A stretch of DNA of 64,000 nt from Zingiber officinale (lineage: Eukaryota; Streptophyta; Magnoliopsida; Zingiberales; Zingiberaceae): the NCBI RefSeq assembly GCF_018446385.1, contig NC_056005.1, positions 67,058,239-67,122,238 of the forward strand, read 5' to 3'. The notes beneath the pieces are model-generated. The model made no database searches. It was not told the DNA's origin and was given only the letters and a program-made list of their open reading frames with translations. Numbering within the stretch: the stretch's first letter is position 1; the number at the start of each line of letters is the position of its first letter. The position numbers were made by a program, and so were the translations under genes. Of the stretch, positions 44,203 through 55,960 are shown piece after piece.

Positions 44203-45374
44203 TGAAGTATCTTTTGGCTAGGGCTTTGGCTAGGGTTCCGGCGTGCAAAGAGAAGAGAAGAAGTGAGGTGTAGGGAAGAGTCGGCTAGGGCTTCCGCGTG
44301 AAAAGGGAAAAGAAAGGATCGGGAAGTTTTAAGGGAGATGGGTGTCCAGGTGTCGAAATGATCGGACGGCTATCCGATCAGGAGACATCAGGAGCCTCCT
44401 GATCGGTCCCTGGACCGATCCGGGAACCTCCTGATCGGTCTGTAGACCGATCGGTCCCTGGACCGATCAGGGAACTTCCTGATCGGTCTGGAGACCGATC
44501 AGAAAATGATCAGTAGCGGGCTCTACGTGCCAGGCTGACCTGATCGGTCCCCGGACCGATCAGGTAACTCTTCCTGGCGTACAAAACGAACCTGATCGGT
44601 CCCTGGACCGATCAGATTACAAACAGAAGGGTGGAGAGATTTTTGGATCGGTCGACAGACCGATCCACCTTCTCCTGATCGGCCTGTAGACCGATCAGTG
44701 TCTGATTCTTAAATTACTCCAGTAATTTCAGTAACTGAAATTCGTAGAGATGTTCGATAATTCGTAGAAGTTTCTCCAGGAAAACTTCCAAGTTCAGTAC
44801 CTAGAACCTGAAGAATCTATAGGCATAACTATTTCCTAAAGATTATGGTCTGAAATTGTTTATAGCTCGAAAGTTTCAGACATTTAGAAAATAGACAACT
44901 TAAGGCCTAAAAACTGAAACTTTCGACCTTGTTATGTTCAGTTTCAAGTTTGTCAAAATATAACCAACTTGCTATCATTCTTTCAAGGACTTGTCCTAGT
45001 TTCAATCAAAATCATGAAAAGTATCGTTCAAATGTATCAAACAGTCCATCAACCAAAGTCACATAATTTCTAGGTAAAGGTCCAACCAAGTTTCCTTGGT
45101 TGGAATATATGAGTAAGATCTAAGAACCAAATACACATGAATTATGTAATGGTCTTCCCCATACTAATTTATGTCTCTTCAACCTAATTATTCAAGGGAT
45201 GCATGATACATTTTGAATAATTCGGCTGATCCTAGCATCTCACCCCATTTCTAGCAAACAAAAATCATTTGTTAACCTTGTAGATTGTGTGAGATGTTCC
45301 CAAGTTGCCCAGATTAATTTCCTTTTTTTTATCGTTTTAATTGTCCTTATTGATCATGATGGGGTCCCAATGGC
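44203..45374 (-). other. Spacer between pol and third ORF, with hairpin array
   Basis: No ORF is supported. 44398-44698 holds eight palindromes of the form GATCGGTC-N4-GACCGATC with arms of 8-11 bases. 44700-45374 is ordinary non-coding sequence of mixed composition. Confidence 0.75.
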
Positions 45375-48300
45375 TTATTGAGCCAAACACATTCCCAATT
45401 CTCTCCTCAAATGACTAAATTCATTTTCCGGAAGAGGTTTGGTGAAAATATCGGCTAGGTTTGACTTAGACTCAACATAAGTGAGTGCAATGTCTCCCCT
45501 AGCTACGTGATCTCTAATGAAGTGATGACGCACTTCAATGTGTTTGGTCCTTGAATGATGGACTGGATTTTTCGTTAGGTTTATTGTGCTGATGTTGTCA
45601 CACAACACTTGCACTCCCTTATACGAAAGCCCATAATCTGCTAGGGTGTGTATCATCCACAACAATTGTGATACACTCTCTCCCATGGCAATGTATTCAG
45701 CTTCGGTCGTGGAGAGAGCAACGCAATGTTGATTCCGACTTGACCAACTAACCAATGATGAACCTAAAAATTGGCAACCTCCACTAGTGCTTTTCCGATC
45801 CAATTTGTACCCAGCATAATCGGAGTCGGTATAACCTATCAAGTCAAAAGACTCTGTACGAGGGTACCATAGACCTACTCGAATTGTGCCCTTAAGATAT
45901 CTCAGAATTCTCTTAACTGCAATTAAATGAGATTCCTTGGCACATACTTGATATCTAGCGCACATGCCCACAGCAAAAAGTATGTCAGGTCGACTAGCTG
46001 TGAGATATAGAAGACTACCGATCATGCTTCTATATTGCGTTAGATCAACTGGTTTTCCATTCTCATCATTGTCAAGGCGAGTGTTTGTCGCCATTGGAGT
46101 GGATACTTCCTTAGAGTCACTCATTTTGAATTTCTTGAGCATCTCTTGAGTGTATTTTGTTTGATGGACATAAATGCCATCTCGAGTTTGTTTGATTTCA
46201 AGTACAAGGAAGAATGTCAATTCTCCCACCAAACTCATCTCAAACTCACTTTCCATGTGGGTGATAAATTCATTCAAATAGCCCTTGTTATTTGAGCCAC
46301 AAATTATGTCATCGACATATACCTGGGCTACAAATATGTTTTCACCATCTCTACGCAGAAATAGTGTTGGGTCTATTTGACCTCTTACAAAACCCTTTTC
46401 TAGTAAGTAGGTTGACAGCCTTTCGTACCAAGATCGAGGTGCTTGTTTAAGCCCATACAGAGCTTTCTTGAGCTTGTACACGTGGTTTGGAGCTTCGGTA
46501 TTAACAAACCCCGGTGGTTGTTCAACATAGACATCTTCTTTAATGAAACCATTTAAGAAGGCTGATTTAACGTCCATTTGATAGAGCTTGAAGCCTCTAT
46601 GTGCAGCAAAAGCTAGCATTAAACGAATGGACACTAATCGAGCCACGGGAGCATAAGTCTCATCATAATCGAGGCCCTCGACTTGACTATAGCCCTTGGC
46701 TACAAGTCTTGCCTTGTTTCTTACGACTTCTCCCTTTTGGTTTAACTTATTTTTGAAGACTCATTTGGTTCCAATAATGGTGGTCTTCTTAGGTCTAGGA
46801 ACTAAGTCCCACACTTGACTCCTTTCAAATTGACCTAACTCATCTTGCATAGCTATGATCCAATCAGGATCGTGCAATGCCTCATCAACTAATCTTGGTT
46901 CGATTTCTGAGATCAATGTGACCTCATTAGACTCATTTCTAAAGAATGATCTAGTTCTAACCCCTTGTTGAATGTCTCCCACAATCTGGTCTTGGGGATG
47001 ACTAGAGGCTATCCTAGATTGCCTTAGTGTTGGCGGTGCCTCATGAGTGATCTCACTAGACACAGGCAAGGGCTCAGTATCAGGTAAAGGATCAGACTGA
47101 GCCCTCTCTTGCCTTTGCTCATCGTCATCGGAGTCAACTTCGACTCTTTCTATGTTTTGATCATTTAAACTTAGATTTCTAAGTTCAAATTGAATTTCTC
47201 CTACATCCCTTGATTGATCATTTGATTTAGGGATTTCTTCAAATGCTACATCCGAGGACTCTTCAATCAATTTAGTCCTATTGTTGTAGACTCGATAGGC
47301 TTTGCTGGTGAGAGAGTACCCGACTAGTATCCCTTCGTCAGCCTTAGCTGTGAACTTTCCAAGATGATCCTTGGTATTCAAGATAAACACCTTACAACCA
47401 AACACCCTAAGATGTTTAATTGTAGGGGGTTTCCCAAACCAGAGTTCATGGGGAGTCTTTCCTAAAAACCTATGTATCAAGACTCAGTTTTGCACATAGC
47501 AAGCTGTATTTACAGCTTCAGCCCATAAGTAGCTCGGTAGTGAGTACTCATTGAGCATGCTTCGTGCAGCCTCTTGCAAGACTCGGTTCTTTCTCTCCAC
47601 AACCCCATTTTGTTGTGGGGTCCTTGGAGTAGAGAACTCATGCTTATATCCTTTTTCTTGATAAAATTCTAAAAATCTATGGTTTTGAAATTCTCCACCA
47701 TGATCACTTCTAATGGTTTTAATTGTTGTTGATTTTTCATTTTCAGTTCTTCTACAAAAGGAAACAAAAATATCTATGGTTTGATCCTTATTTTTCAAAA
47801 AGAAAGTCCATGTATATCTAGTAAAATCATCAATGATCACTAAGCAGTATCTACTTCCATTCAATGAAATAACATTACTGCAATCAAACAAATCCATATG
47901 CAATAAATCTAAAGCAGTAGATGTACTTACAGCGCTTTTACCTTTATGAGACGCTTTTGTTTGCTTACCCTTTTGACATGCATCACATAACTTTGTCTTT
48001 GGATACTTGATGCTTGGTAAGTCTCGCACTAATCCTTTGTTGGCCAGCTTTCGAATATTCTTCATGTTTACGTGGGCCAACCTTCTATGCCACAGCCATG
48101 ATTCTTCTTCTTTTGACATGAAACACTTAGCAGAGGCATTAGTAGCACTTTTAAAAAATACTTGATAAATGTTATCTACCCTTGTGCCTACTAGTACCGT
48201 GTCAAGTGTGTCAATGTGTTTGACCAGACATTGACTTGAATGAAACTCAATTGTGTAACCCGTATCACACAATTGGCTGACACTTAGGAGATTAAAGGTC

Positions 48301-50105
48301 ATCTCCTTAACTAGAAGGACATTTCTGATTTGGAGACATTCGGATATATGAATATCTCCAACTCTTATAACCTTAAGGCTACCATTATTACCAAAGGACA
48401 CATTACCTCTATTTTTATTTTGAAGGGTAGTAAAGAGTGACTTGTCCCCGGTCATGTGCTTAGAGCATCCACTATCAACAAACCAAGTTGATAGATGCTC
48501 CCCCTTGACAAATGCCTACAAGACACGAAAGATAGATGTTTTAGGTACCCAAATCTTCGGACCTAATGCATCTACAATGAAAGACCTAGGAACCCATGCC
48601 TTGGTCACACCCTTCCTAGTCTCATGAACCCTAGAAGCATGTGATCTATGAAATTGGGTTCTAGACACTAAGGAAATGAAACTAAACTCCTTAGGTTGAT
48701 ATCCTAACCCAGCCTTGTTGTAGACCGCCCTTTGGACATTTAGAATCATATCTAAGGTCTTAGAGCTAGTTGAGAATTTCTCAAGCATTTTCTTGAGTTT
48801 CTCAACTTCACTCTTTAAGGCCTTGTTTTCATCCTCAAGAAGCTCTTGATGTAGGTCATCAACCTCATCTTCCCTAAGAGTCTTCAAGTGTTCTACTTCA
48901 TCTTTTAATGATTTAATTTCTGTTTTTGATTTCTTAAGCAAAGTAGATAAATGTGCAATAGTTTTATAGCATTTTTCTAAGTGAGGAGAAATTATCTCTT
49001 CATCATCCGAAGATGATGAAGCCATGGTTGATGTATCACTTCCGGAGTCCGATTCCTCCCTTGCCATGAGTGCTAATTGACGAGTGCTTTTCTCCTTCTC
49101 TTCCTCCGATGAGCTTGAGGAGGATTCATCCCAAGAAGCTTTGAGAGCTTTCTTCTTCTTGGTCCTTTCTTCCTTCTTCTTGAGTTTTGGACACTCGCTC
49201 CGATAGTGTCATTTCTTGCTACACTCATAACACGTAACATTAGTCTTATCAGTATTTTGATCAATCGACTTACCTTTCCCTTTGTATCTCCGGCTCCTTC
49301 TCATGATTCTTCTTACGAGGTTGGCCATCTCGCTTGATGATGATCCTCCTTCATCATCGGACTCGGAGGAGGATGAGGATGTAGGAATTTCTTTCTCCTT
49401 CTTCTTTTCTTTCTTCCTTCTTCCATCCTTGCTCTTTTCTCCTGCAACTAAGGCAATACATTTCTCTTTTTGACCCTTGTTAGCAAGTTCATGAAGTTCC
49501 ATTTCACAAAAGAATTCATCTAACTTAACAATTGAAAGGTCCTTGGAGACCTTGTAGGCATCTACCATAGATGACCACAGGGCATTCCTCGGAAAGGCTT
49601 TGAGAGCGTACCTTACGAAATCGTGATTCTCTACGCGTTCATCTACGGAATGAAGACCATTGATGATCTCTTTGAACCTTCCGTGTAGTTCACTTACCGT
49701 TTCGTTCTCCTTCATGGTGAAATTTTGTAGTTGGTTTAGGAACAAGTCTCTCTTGGCAATCCGAGAGTCTCGGGTTCCTTCTTGGAGCTCAATGAGCTTG
49801 TTCCACAAATCTTTTGCACTCACAAATGGACCTACCTTGACAAGTTGATCTTTGGCTATCCCACATTGTAGAGTGACCACCGCCTTGGCATCGGCTTGCC
49901 CCTTGCGAGTTTGCTCGGCGGACCACCTCGACGATTCTAGTTCCTTACCTTCTTCATCCTTCGGAGGTGTGAATCCTTCCTTGACCGAGAACCACATGGA
50001 GATGTCGGTCTTGAGATAATACTCCATACGGCTCTTCCAATATTGGAAGTCCGCTCCGTCGAAGTAGGGTGGATGATTGGTGCTGAAACCTTCCTTCATA
50101 GCCAT
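45375..50105 (-). pseudogene. gag-pol polyprotein of the minus SIRE-like element
   Basis: One frame of 1577 codons without frameshifts, broken by four stops: TGA 49211-49209, TAG 48518-48516, TGA 47486-47484, TGA 46763-46761. Order: gag N-terminal domain from MAMKEGFSTNHPPYFDGADF (50105), a CCHC knuckle (CYEC...HYRSEC, about 49232-49191) whose position-8 residue is the first stop, acidic and coiled-coil-like stretch (about 49070-48780), protease with WFVDSGCSKHMTGD (about 48490-48440), GAG-pre-integrase and integrase (RLAHVNMKNIRKLA, then DDE core with RSDHGGEF and NGVVERKNR), reverse transcriptase with YVDDIICGS (about 46320), RNase H with TDSDYAG and TEAEYIA, end TKPLPENEFSHLRRELGM. It makes particles and cDNA when intact. 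At least two stops are C-to-T type changes. Confidence 0.92.
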
Positions 50106-50147
50106 CTTCTTGCTCTTTAGGGTGTTAATCCGGATGAAGAGCTCCTT

Positions 50148-50159
50148 GCTCTGATACCA
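50148..50159 (-). promoter_or_regulatory. Primer-binding site of the minus SIRE-like element
   Basis: GCTCTGATACCA on the + strand is the complement of TGGTATCAGAGC (initiator tRNA-Met). It sits two bases from the LTR edge at 50162. Confidence 0.9.
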
Positions 50160-50184
50160 CTTGTTAGGACCTCCGGATGGCTAG

Positions 50185-50952
50185 TGTAATACCCCGGTTC
50201 TGAGATTATGGTTAAATATGACCTAAAAGGTTAGATGGTACTATCCATATCATCAAGGTGCACCTTCCTTTTCGGAAGCCCAAACTTAAGAACTCCAAAG
50301 TTAAGCGTGCTTGGCTTGGAGAAATCTGAGGATGAGTGACCTCCTGGGAAGTTTTCCAGGGTGCGTGCGAGTGAGGACAAAGCATGCTGAAAGGACCTCC
50401 GGTGGTCTGTGGAGCTAGTCATCAAACCGATAGGTAATTCTGGTGTCATTCCTGGTTCGGTCCGGGTGGGGCCCGCCCGGGCCGGGCCGTTTACAGATGG
50501 TATCAGAGCGACCTTGCGACCGTGAGTGCGCCTGTGGTAGGAGCACCCAGGGCACCACCTAGCGAGGGAGATTATGGGATTTGTTTGTGGTGTGATTTGT
50601 GGTTACACAACGAGGACGTTGTGTCTTTAAGTGGGGGTGATTGTAATACCCTGGTTCTGAGATTATGGTTAAATATGACCTAAAAGGTTAGATGGTACTA
50701 TCCATATCACCAAGGTGCACATTCCTTTTCGGAAGCCCAAACTTAAGAACTCCAAAGTTAAGCGTGCTTGGCTTGGAGAAATCTGAGGATGGGTGACCTC
50801 CTGGGAAGTTTTCCAGGGTACGTGCGAGTGAGGACAAAATACGCTGAAAGGACCTCCGGTGGTCTGTGGAGCTAGTCATCAAACCGATAGGTAATTCTGG
50901 TGTCATTCTTGGTTCGGTCCGGGTGGGGCCCGCCCAGGCCGGGGCGTTTACA
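50185..50952 (+). mobile_element. Cassandra TRIM retrotransposon, complete
   Basis: Two 311-base LTRs (50185-50495 and 50642-50952) start TGTAATACCC and end GTTTACA. The internal part is only 146 bases, with primer-binding site TGGTATCAGAGC (50498-50509) and polypurine AGTGGGGGTGAT (50630-50641). Each LTR carries a 5S rRNA-like stretch (about 50287-50356 and 50744-50813), for example AAGTTAAGCGTGCTTGG and GTGACCTCCTGGGAAGT. That is the hallmark of Cassandra. It encodes no protein and would depend on other elements' enzymes. Confidence 0.92.
50287..50356 (+). repeat. 5S rRNA-like domain in the Cassandra LTR
   Basis: AACTCCAAAGTTAAGCGTGC and GATGAGTGACCTCCTGGGAA match conserved plant 5S rRNA blocks that hold the RNA polymerase III internal promoter. 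The second LTR has the version GATGGGTGACC at about 50790. It is not a 5S gene: both ends of 5S rRNA are missing. Confidence 0.85.
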
Positions 50953-53714
50953 TCACGCCCCAGAGGAGTCCCTGTCCGAGAAAATTTCGGCAGCATCTCC
51001 CCTGTACGGTGGACAATCTGAAACTTTTCTACATCTCACAAATACCTCAGCCACAGGCGGCTGGAATAATAACAACAAAATAAAACATCACCACGCAGTT
51101 ATATATAATCAAACAAAGTAGTAATACTCTGACTCAAAAACCACCCTACTCAACTAAACTCGTAAAGCTCAAAACCGACGAACTCACCTCTTCTGCCGTC
51201 CAGGCAGGCACGTAGTAAAAAAAACACATCGAATAAGAATCCATCATCATCACAAAAATCCGTACAACAACCAAGTATCCAAACAAACCAAGTCCACACA
51301 TAATCAATAAATGCAAAACAAAACTAAACGATATATAAACCATCGAGGTTTGCAGAGATCTAGCACTACGTGCTGTGGGGACTAGCGACTGGAACTCCCT
51401 CCTGACAGCATCAACCTGAAAATAACGACAATGGAGGCGGGGTGAGTCCAACACTCAGCAGGTACAATTGATATGCAAAGTAAAGAAATAACACCTAGCA
51501 CTAATCATGCGTACAGTCTCCTGATAAAAAATAAAGGTAAATGCAACCGAAGAAGACAGGAGAGAATCTGTACTAACCAGGACCTGAGTATAAGGACAAA
51601 CAGTCCGAGTGGTATAGGAATCCTGTATGCATGTCAAACATAGGTATCCAAACAATATGCAGCATATAAATGCAACAATCACAATCACAAACAATAAATG
51701 CATCATGCATATGATGCCAATGTCATGGTCACGCCAGTCAGCCAACTCACAACAAAAGTGGGACCAAGTGGGTAGGGCTGTGACGACCGTGCACTCAGCA
51801 ACACTACTCCTGATGGGTGATCGAGTGGACGGGATGCTGTCGGAGTACATACATACTCCTACCCCAAATCATAAATGGGGGAGCGCAATGCTCTCATCTC
51901 CCGGTACGCTATGACGGGGAGGAATCTCTAACGTGCTACACGCTGCGTCACACTACCCCTGAGCGGATCAACGGTGCACCGGAAGAGTCAAACTGACGTG
52001 CTACCACGCTGTGTCACGCTACCCATGAGCGTCACAACGGATGAAAACTGGCAAAGTGCTCGACAATAATGGAGCAATCTATCGCACAGCATGCGATCAT
52101 GAAAATGGTGCATGCCACTAAGCATGGTAATATACTAAACCAACCTCTGGACATATAACAATGAGCACCATAGTGAATAAATCATATCAAGATATACTGA
52201 TCAATAAGGTATCAAACCTAGGTCCTGAACATGTGAAACATGGTTATATCACTACCCATGAGCATGATAGATCAGGTACAAGATCAATACGAGATGCAAA
52301 CAAACAATCAATCAAACAGGTAACATGTATTGGGCAGAGATTAACCGAAACAAATAGGAAACACAATTAATACAACATATTATTTTCATTACTAAGCATA
52401 TCAAAGACAATAAGTCAAAAGTACCCGCCTCCGATAAGAAAAGTCCAAATCTGACTCCGAGATACCCGTTCTCGCGTCAAAGTCCTGTGTCACCAATATA
52501 TATACATTTTTATTTAGCTACACTCATATAAATAGCTAAATAAAAATCTCTAACACTAAATTAGGGCAAAACCCTAATCATATAGCATTAATCCTACCAA
52601 AATTAAATCCAACAATTAACTAGGGTTAATTGCCTTTAACCCTAATCATAACATTAGATTAAAAATCTAAGTTAATCCAATCTACCAATTTCCAACAGCT
52701 TTAAATCTCCAATCAACAGTATCAATAATGGAGACAACACACACACTGCACTATTTAAATTCCAAAGCAAATCACCAATCGGTAGTTCTAATTGACATTT
52801 GAACAAACAGGTATCATGCAGCGTTTGAAGCATCCATATTCCGAAAGAATTACCTCTTCTGTGGCAGCAAACAGCACAGAAGCTAGGTGGCTGTGGCGGC
52901 GAGAACTAGGGCAGAGGGTAAATTGTCGACGCTTGGCCGAGGAGGAGCGACACCCGGCAATCTCTTGCTCTGAATCGATGTCTTCTCTGTGGAGAAGACC
53001 AAGCACAAGAGAGATAAGCAAAAAGGGTAGAAAAGCAAGGACAGGGTTCAAACAACCTACCTCAGTTGCCTACCCACCCTCTCCGCGGCGATGATCTAGG
53101 GCACAGCCAAGTGGAGTCTCGGATATGGCTGTGATGACTCTGTGCCGGGGATGAAGAACCTCGGCAGTGGCACGCAGAGGAAGAACTAGGCTCGGTAGCG
53201 GGCCGGCGCTAGGGCACAGGGTAAAGGGCGGTGCTCCGTGCGTCGCTGCCGCTTGGACAGGGAGGAAGAGGAAGAAGACTTCGGTCGGCGGTGGCTCGTC
53301 GAGATCAGAGAAGGCGTCGCCGTGAGCCGTCGCTGGCAGCAGTGGGAAGAGGAGTTCGGCTCTGGGGAAAGAAGAAAAGGAGATGGCCGAAGGGTTTAAA
53401 GCTTCGGCGAGGATGAAACCGCCGGGCCGGCGGTTAGGGCTCGGCGTCGGACTTCGGCACGCGCGGGAGAGGAAAGGGAAATGGCACGAGTTCGGCGTTG
53501 AGGGAAGAAAAAGAAAAGGATAATGAAATAAAAATAAGGAAAAAGAAAAAGAATTAAATATATAAATTTTTCCTCACTTAAATGGGGTAGCCTAAACAGG
53601 CTTTTCCGGACCCCGTTTTATCCCCGTTTACTCGTCCGTACGAGCTCCGAAAAATTCCCGAAAAATTCCGGAAAATTCCTTTATTCATATTCGCCTATTT
53701 TCCGGTATTTTACA
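50953..53714 (-). repeat. 3' LTR of gypsy element B
   Basis: On the + strand from TCACGCCCCAGAGG (its expected leading TG is missing at the Cassandra junction) to GGTATTTTACA. It contains a GC-rich leader (about 52850-53500) with SSR-like GAGGAAGAGGAAGAAG. Compared with the other LTR it differs by a discrete block at about 53243-53328. Confidence 0.9.
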
Positions 53715-53731
53715 TTCTCCCCCACTAATAA
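53715..53731 (-). promoter_or_regulatory. Polypurine tract of gypsy element B
   Basis: On the minus strand TATTAGTGGGGGAGAAT precedes the LTR start TGTAAAATACCGG. Confidence 0.8.
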
Positions 53732-53825
53732 AAATTTGGTCCCCAAATTTCGTTATCTACCATCAGCAAGTACAAACAACAAATATAGAAAGTATAAATG
53801 CTGAACGGTAAACAATTCACATACC

Positions 53826-55080
53826 TCAAGTGAAAAGATGAGGATATCGAGCTCGGATAGTATCCTCAAGCTCCCAAGTAGCCTCCTCATCGGAATGATG
53901 CTGCCATCCGACTTTAACCAGCCGGATAGTCTTGTTCCGCAACTGATGCTCTTTCCGGTCGAGAATCCGTACCGAAACCTCCTCATATGTAATGTCAGGC
54001 TGAATTGGAACTGGAATATCTGCAAGCACATGCGTCGGATCGGGTACATATCTCCTCAGCATAGATACATGAAATACATCGTGCACGCCTGACAGGGACG
54101 GTGGTAGTGCCAGCCGGTAAGCTACCGCTCCGACCCTCTCCAAGATCTCGAAAGGACCAATGTACCGCGGAGCTAGCTTACCTCTGAGGCCAAATCTCTT
54201 TACCCATTTCGTGGGTGAAACTCGCAGAAATACATGGTCACCAACAGAGAACTCTAGTGGTCTGCGTCTCCGATCAGCGTAACTCTTCTGGCGGTCCTGC
54301 GCCTCTGACATCCTCCGTCTGATTGTACGGACCAACTCTGCATCCTGCTGAACTCTATGAGGTCCCAACAGCTGGGCCTCTCCAACCTCATCCCAGAGGA
54401 CGGGCGTCCGACAAGGTCTACCATACAACGCCTCAAACGGTGCCATCTGGATAGCCGAATGAAAGCTATTGTTGTAGGCAAACTCTACCAACGGCAGATG
54501 GTCCTCCCAACTGCCTCCGAAATCCATAACACATGACCTCAGCAGGTCCTCTAACGTCTGAATGGTCCGCTCTGACTGTCCATCTGTCTGTGGATGGAAA
54601 GCTGTACTGAAACGGAGCTGTGTGCCCAAGGCCTGCTGCAGACTCTGCCAGAAACGAGACGTAAACCGTGGATCTCTATCCGAAATGATACTCAACGGAA
54701 CACCATGTAGCCTGATGATCTCCCGGCAATACAGATCTGCCAATCGATCCAGGGGATCAGTTCTCCGAATCACTAACGAGTACGCGGATTTGGTTAATCG
54801 ATCAACGATTACCCAAATCACGTCATGGTCTCGTCGTGTCCTCGACAAACCTACCACAAAGTCCATAGTAATAAGTTCTCATTTCCACCCAGGAATAGGA
54901 ATCCGCTAAAGTAAGCCGGCAGGTCTCTGGTGCTCGGCCTTCACTTGCTGACAGACAAGACATCTAGCTATAAAATCCGCGATGTCTTCCTTCATGTCGT
55001 TCCACCAATAGAAACACCTCAAATCTTGGTACACACGGGTACCGCCTGGGTGGACAGCAAATCATGAGCGATGAGCCTCC
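53826..55080 (-). pseudogene. Integrase with chromodomain-like tail of gypsy element B
   Basis: From 54866 to TGA at 53828-53826 a continuous frame covers the core: MDFVVGLSRTRR (first Asp), SDRDPRF (second Asp), HPQTDGQSERTIQTLEDLL (Glu), and the C-terminal RARYPHLFT with a chromodomain-like EEATWELEDT. The upstream zinc-binding part (about 55060-54920, YWWN...RCLVCQQVKAEHQRP) is in frame but holds TAG and TGA at positions where element A reads CAG and TGG (near 54908 and 54886). The enzyme would join cDNA ends to host DNA. All three catalytic acids are present, but the upstream stops should prevent a full polyprotein. Confidence 0.85.
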
Positions 55081-55379
55081 GGAAGTAACTCCTATAAGAC
55101 CGGATGAGACTGAAGTACGCATAATCTGCCCCGGAAGTGTATAACACCCTCCTCGTCTCGTGTGAACTCGGTCTGCTACCCGGAAGCTATCTGACTGCAA
55201 ATAAACTGCAAATATTGATCAGCAGCCTAGGGCTCTCGGATCCTCGTCATGATCGACAACTGAGCAACCATGGTAACCAGAATACCCTGCTCTGTCCATC
55301 ACTGCTCCTCAAGACTCATTTTGGAGAATTCCTAAATCAAGTCTATTACCACAACGCGGTGGCAAGCTAAAATACCTCT

Positions 55380-55960
55380 TGACTTCCTGCTGAGTGCATC
55401 GGCAACCATATTAGCTTTCCCAAAGTGGTAGCTAATGAAACAATCGTAATCTTTCGAGAACTCCATCCATCTCCTCTCTCGGAGATTGAGTTCCTTCCGA
55501 GTGAACAGATACTTGAGACTCTTATGGTCAATGAGAATTCAAATGTAATGTCGTACTAACGATGTCGCCAAATCTTCATGGCAAAAATAATGGCGACTTG
55601 CCCAGATCATGTACAGGGCAGTTCTTCTCCTGCTCTTTCAACCGACGAGAAGCATAGGAGACTACTCTATCGTGCTACATCAGAACAGCGCTCAAACCCT
55701 GAATAGATGCGTCGGTGTAGAGGACATATCCGTCCTCTCCAGAAGGTAAAACCATAATCGGAGCCTACACTAGTCTCCGCTTCAGCTCCTAGAAGCTGAT
55801 CTCATAATCCTTAGTCCAAGTGAACTTCACGTCTTTCCTGGTCAGGCGTGTAAGTAACATAGCAATCCGTGAGAAACCCTCAACGTATCTCCGGAAATAT
55901 CGAGCCAAACAAAGAAAGTTGCGAGTCTCTTCTATAGACTCCGTCTACTCCCAACGGTAA
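55380..55960 (-). pseudogene. RT C-terminus and RNase H remnant of gypsy element B
   Basis: On the minus strand from about 55960: a FRRYVEGFS-like RT thumb segment, RKDVKFTW, then RNase H words [13 protein letters not shown], and a TDHKSLK-type stretch up to about 55380. They align with 3060-3590 of element A. Many stops and small indels are present, for example TAG in the segment equivalent to FQELKRR and before [11 protein letters not shown] upstream of the thumb, including the FIDD box, is not present. Confidence 0.75.

Noticed and set aside
44398..44698. CRISPR-like array
   Set aside because: Repeats are palindromes with 4-base spacers and uneven distances in a plant retroelement; no unique spacers of regular length and no cas genes.
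50287..50356. 5S rRNA gene
   Set aside because: Only the internal part of 5S rRNA is present, inside LTRs with PBS and PPT; it is the Cassandra hallmark and not a gene.
53231..53520. Host gene exon from GC-rich open frames near 53231-53520 and 60766-61093
   Set aside because: Both lie at the same place in the two LTRs of gypsy element B; the frames are not conserved between the LTRs.
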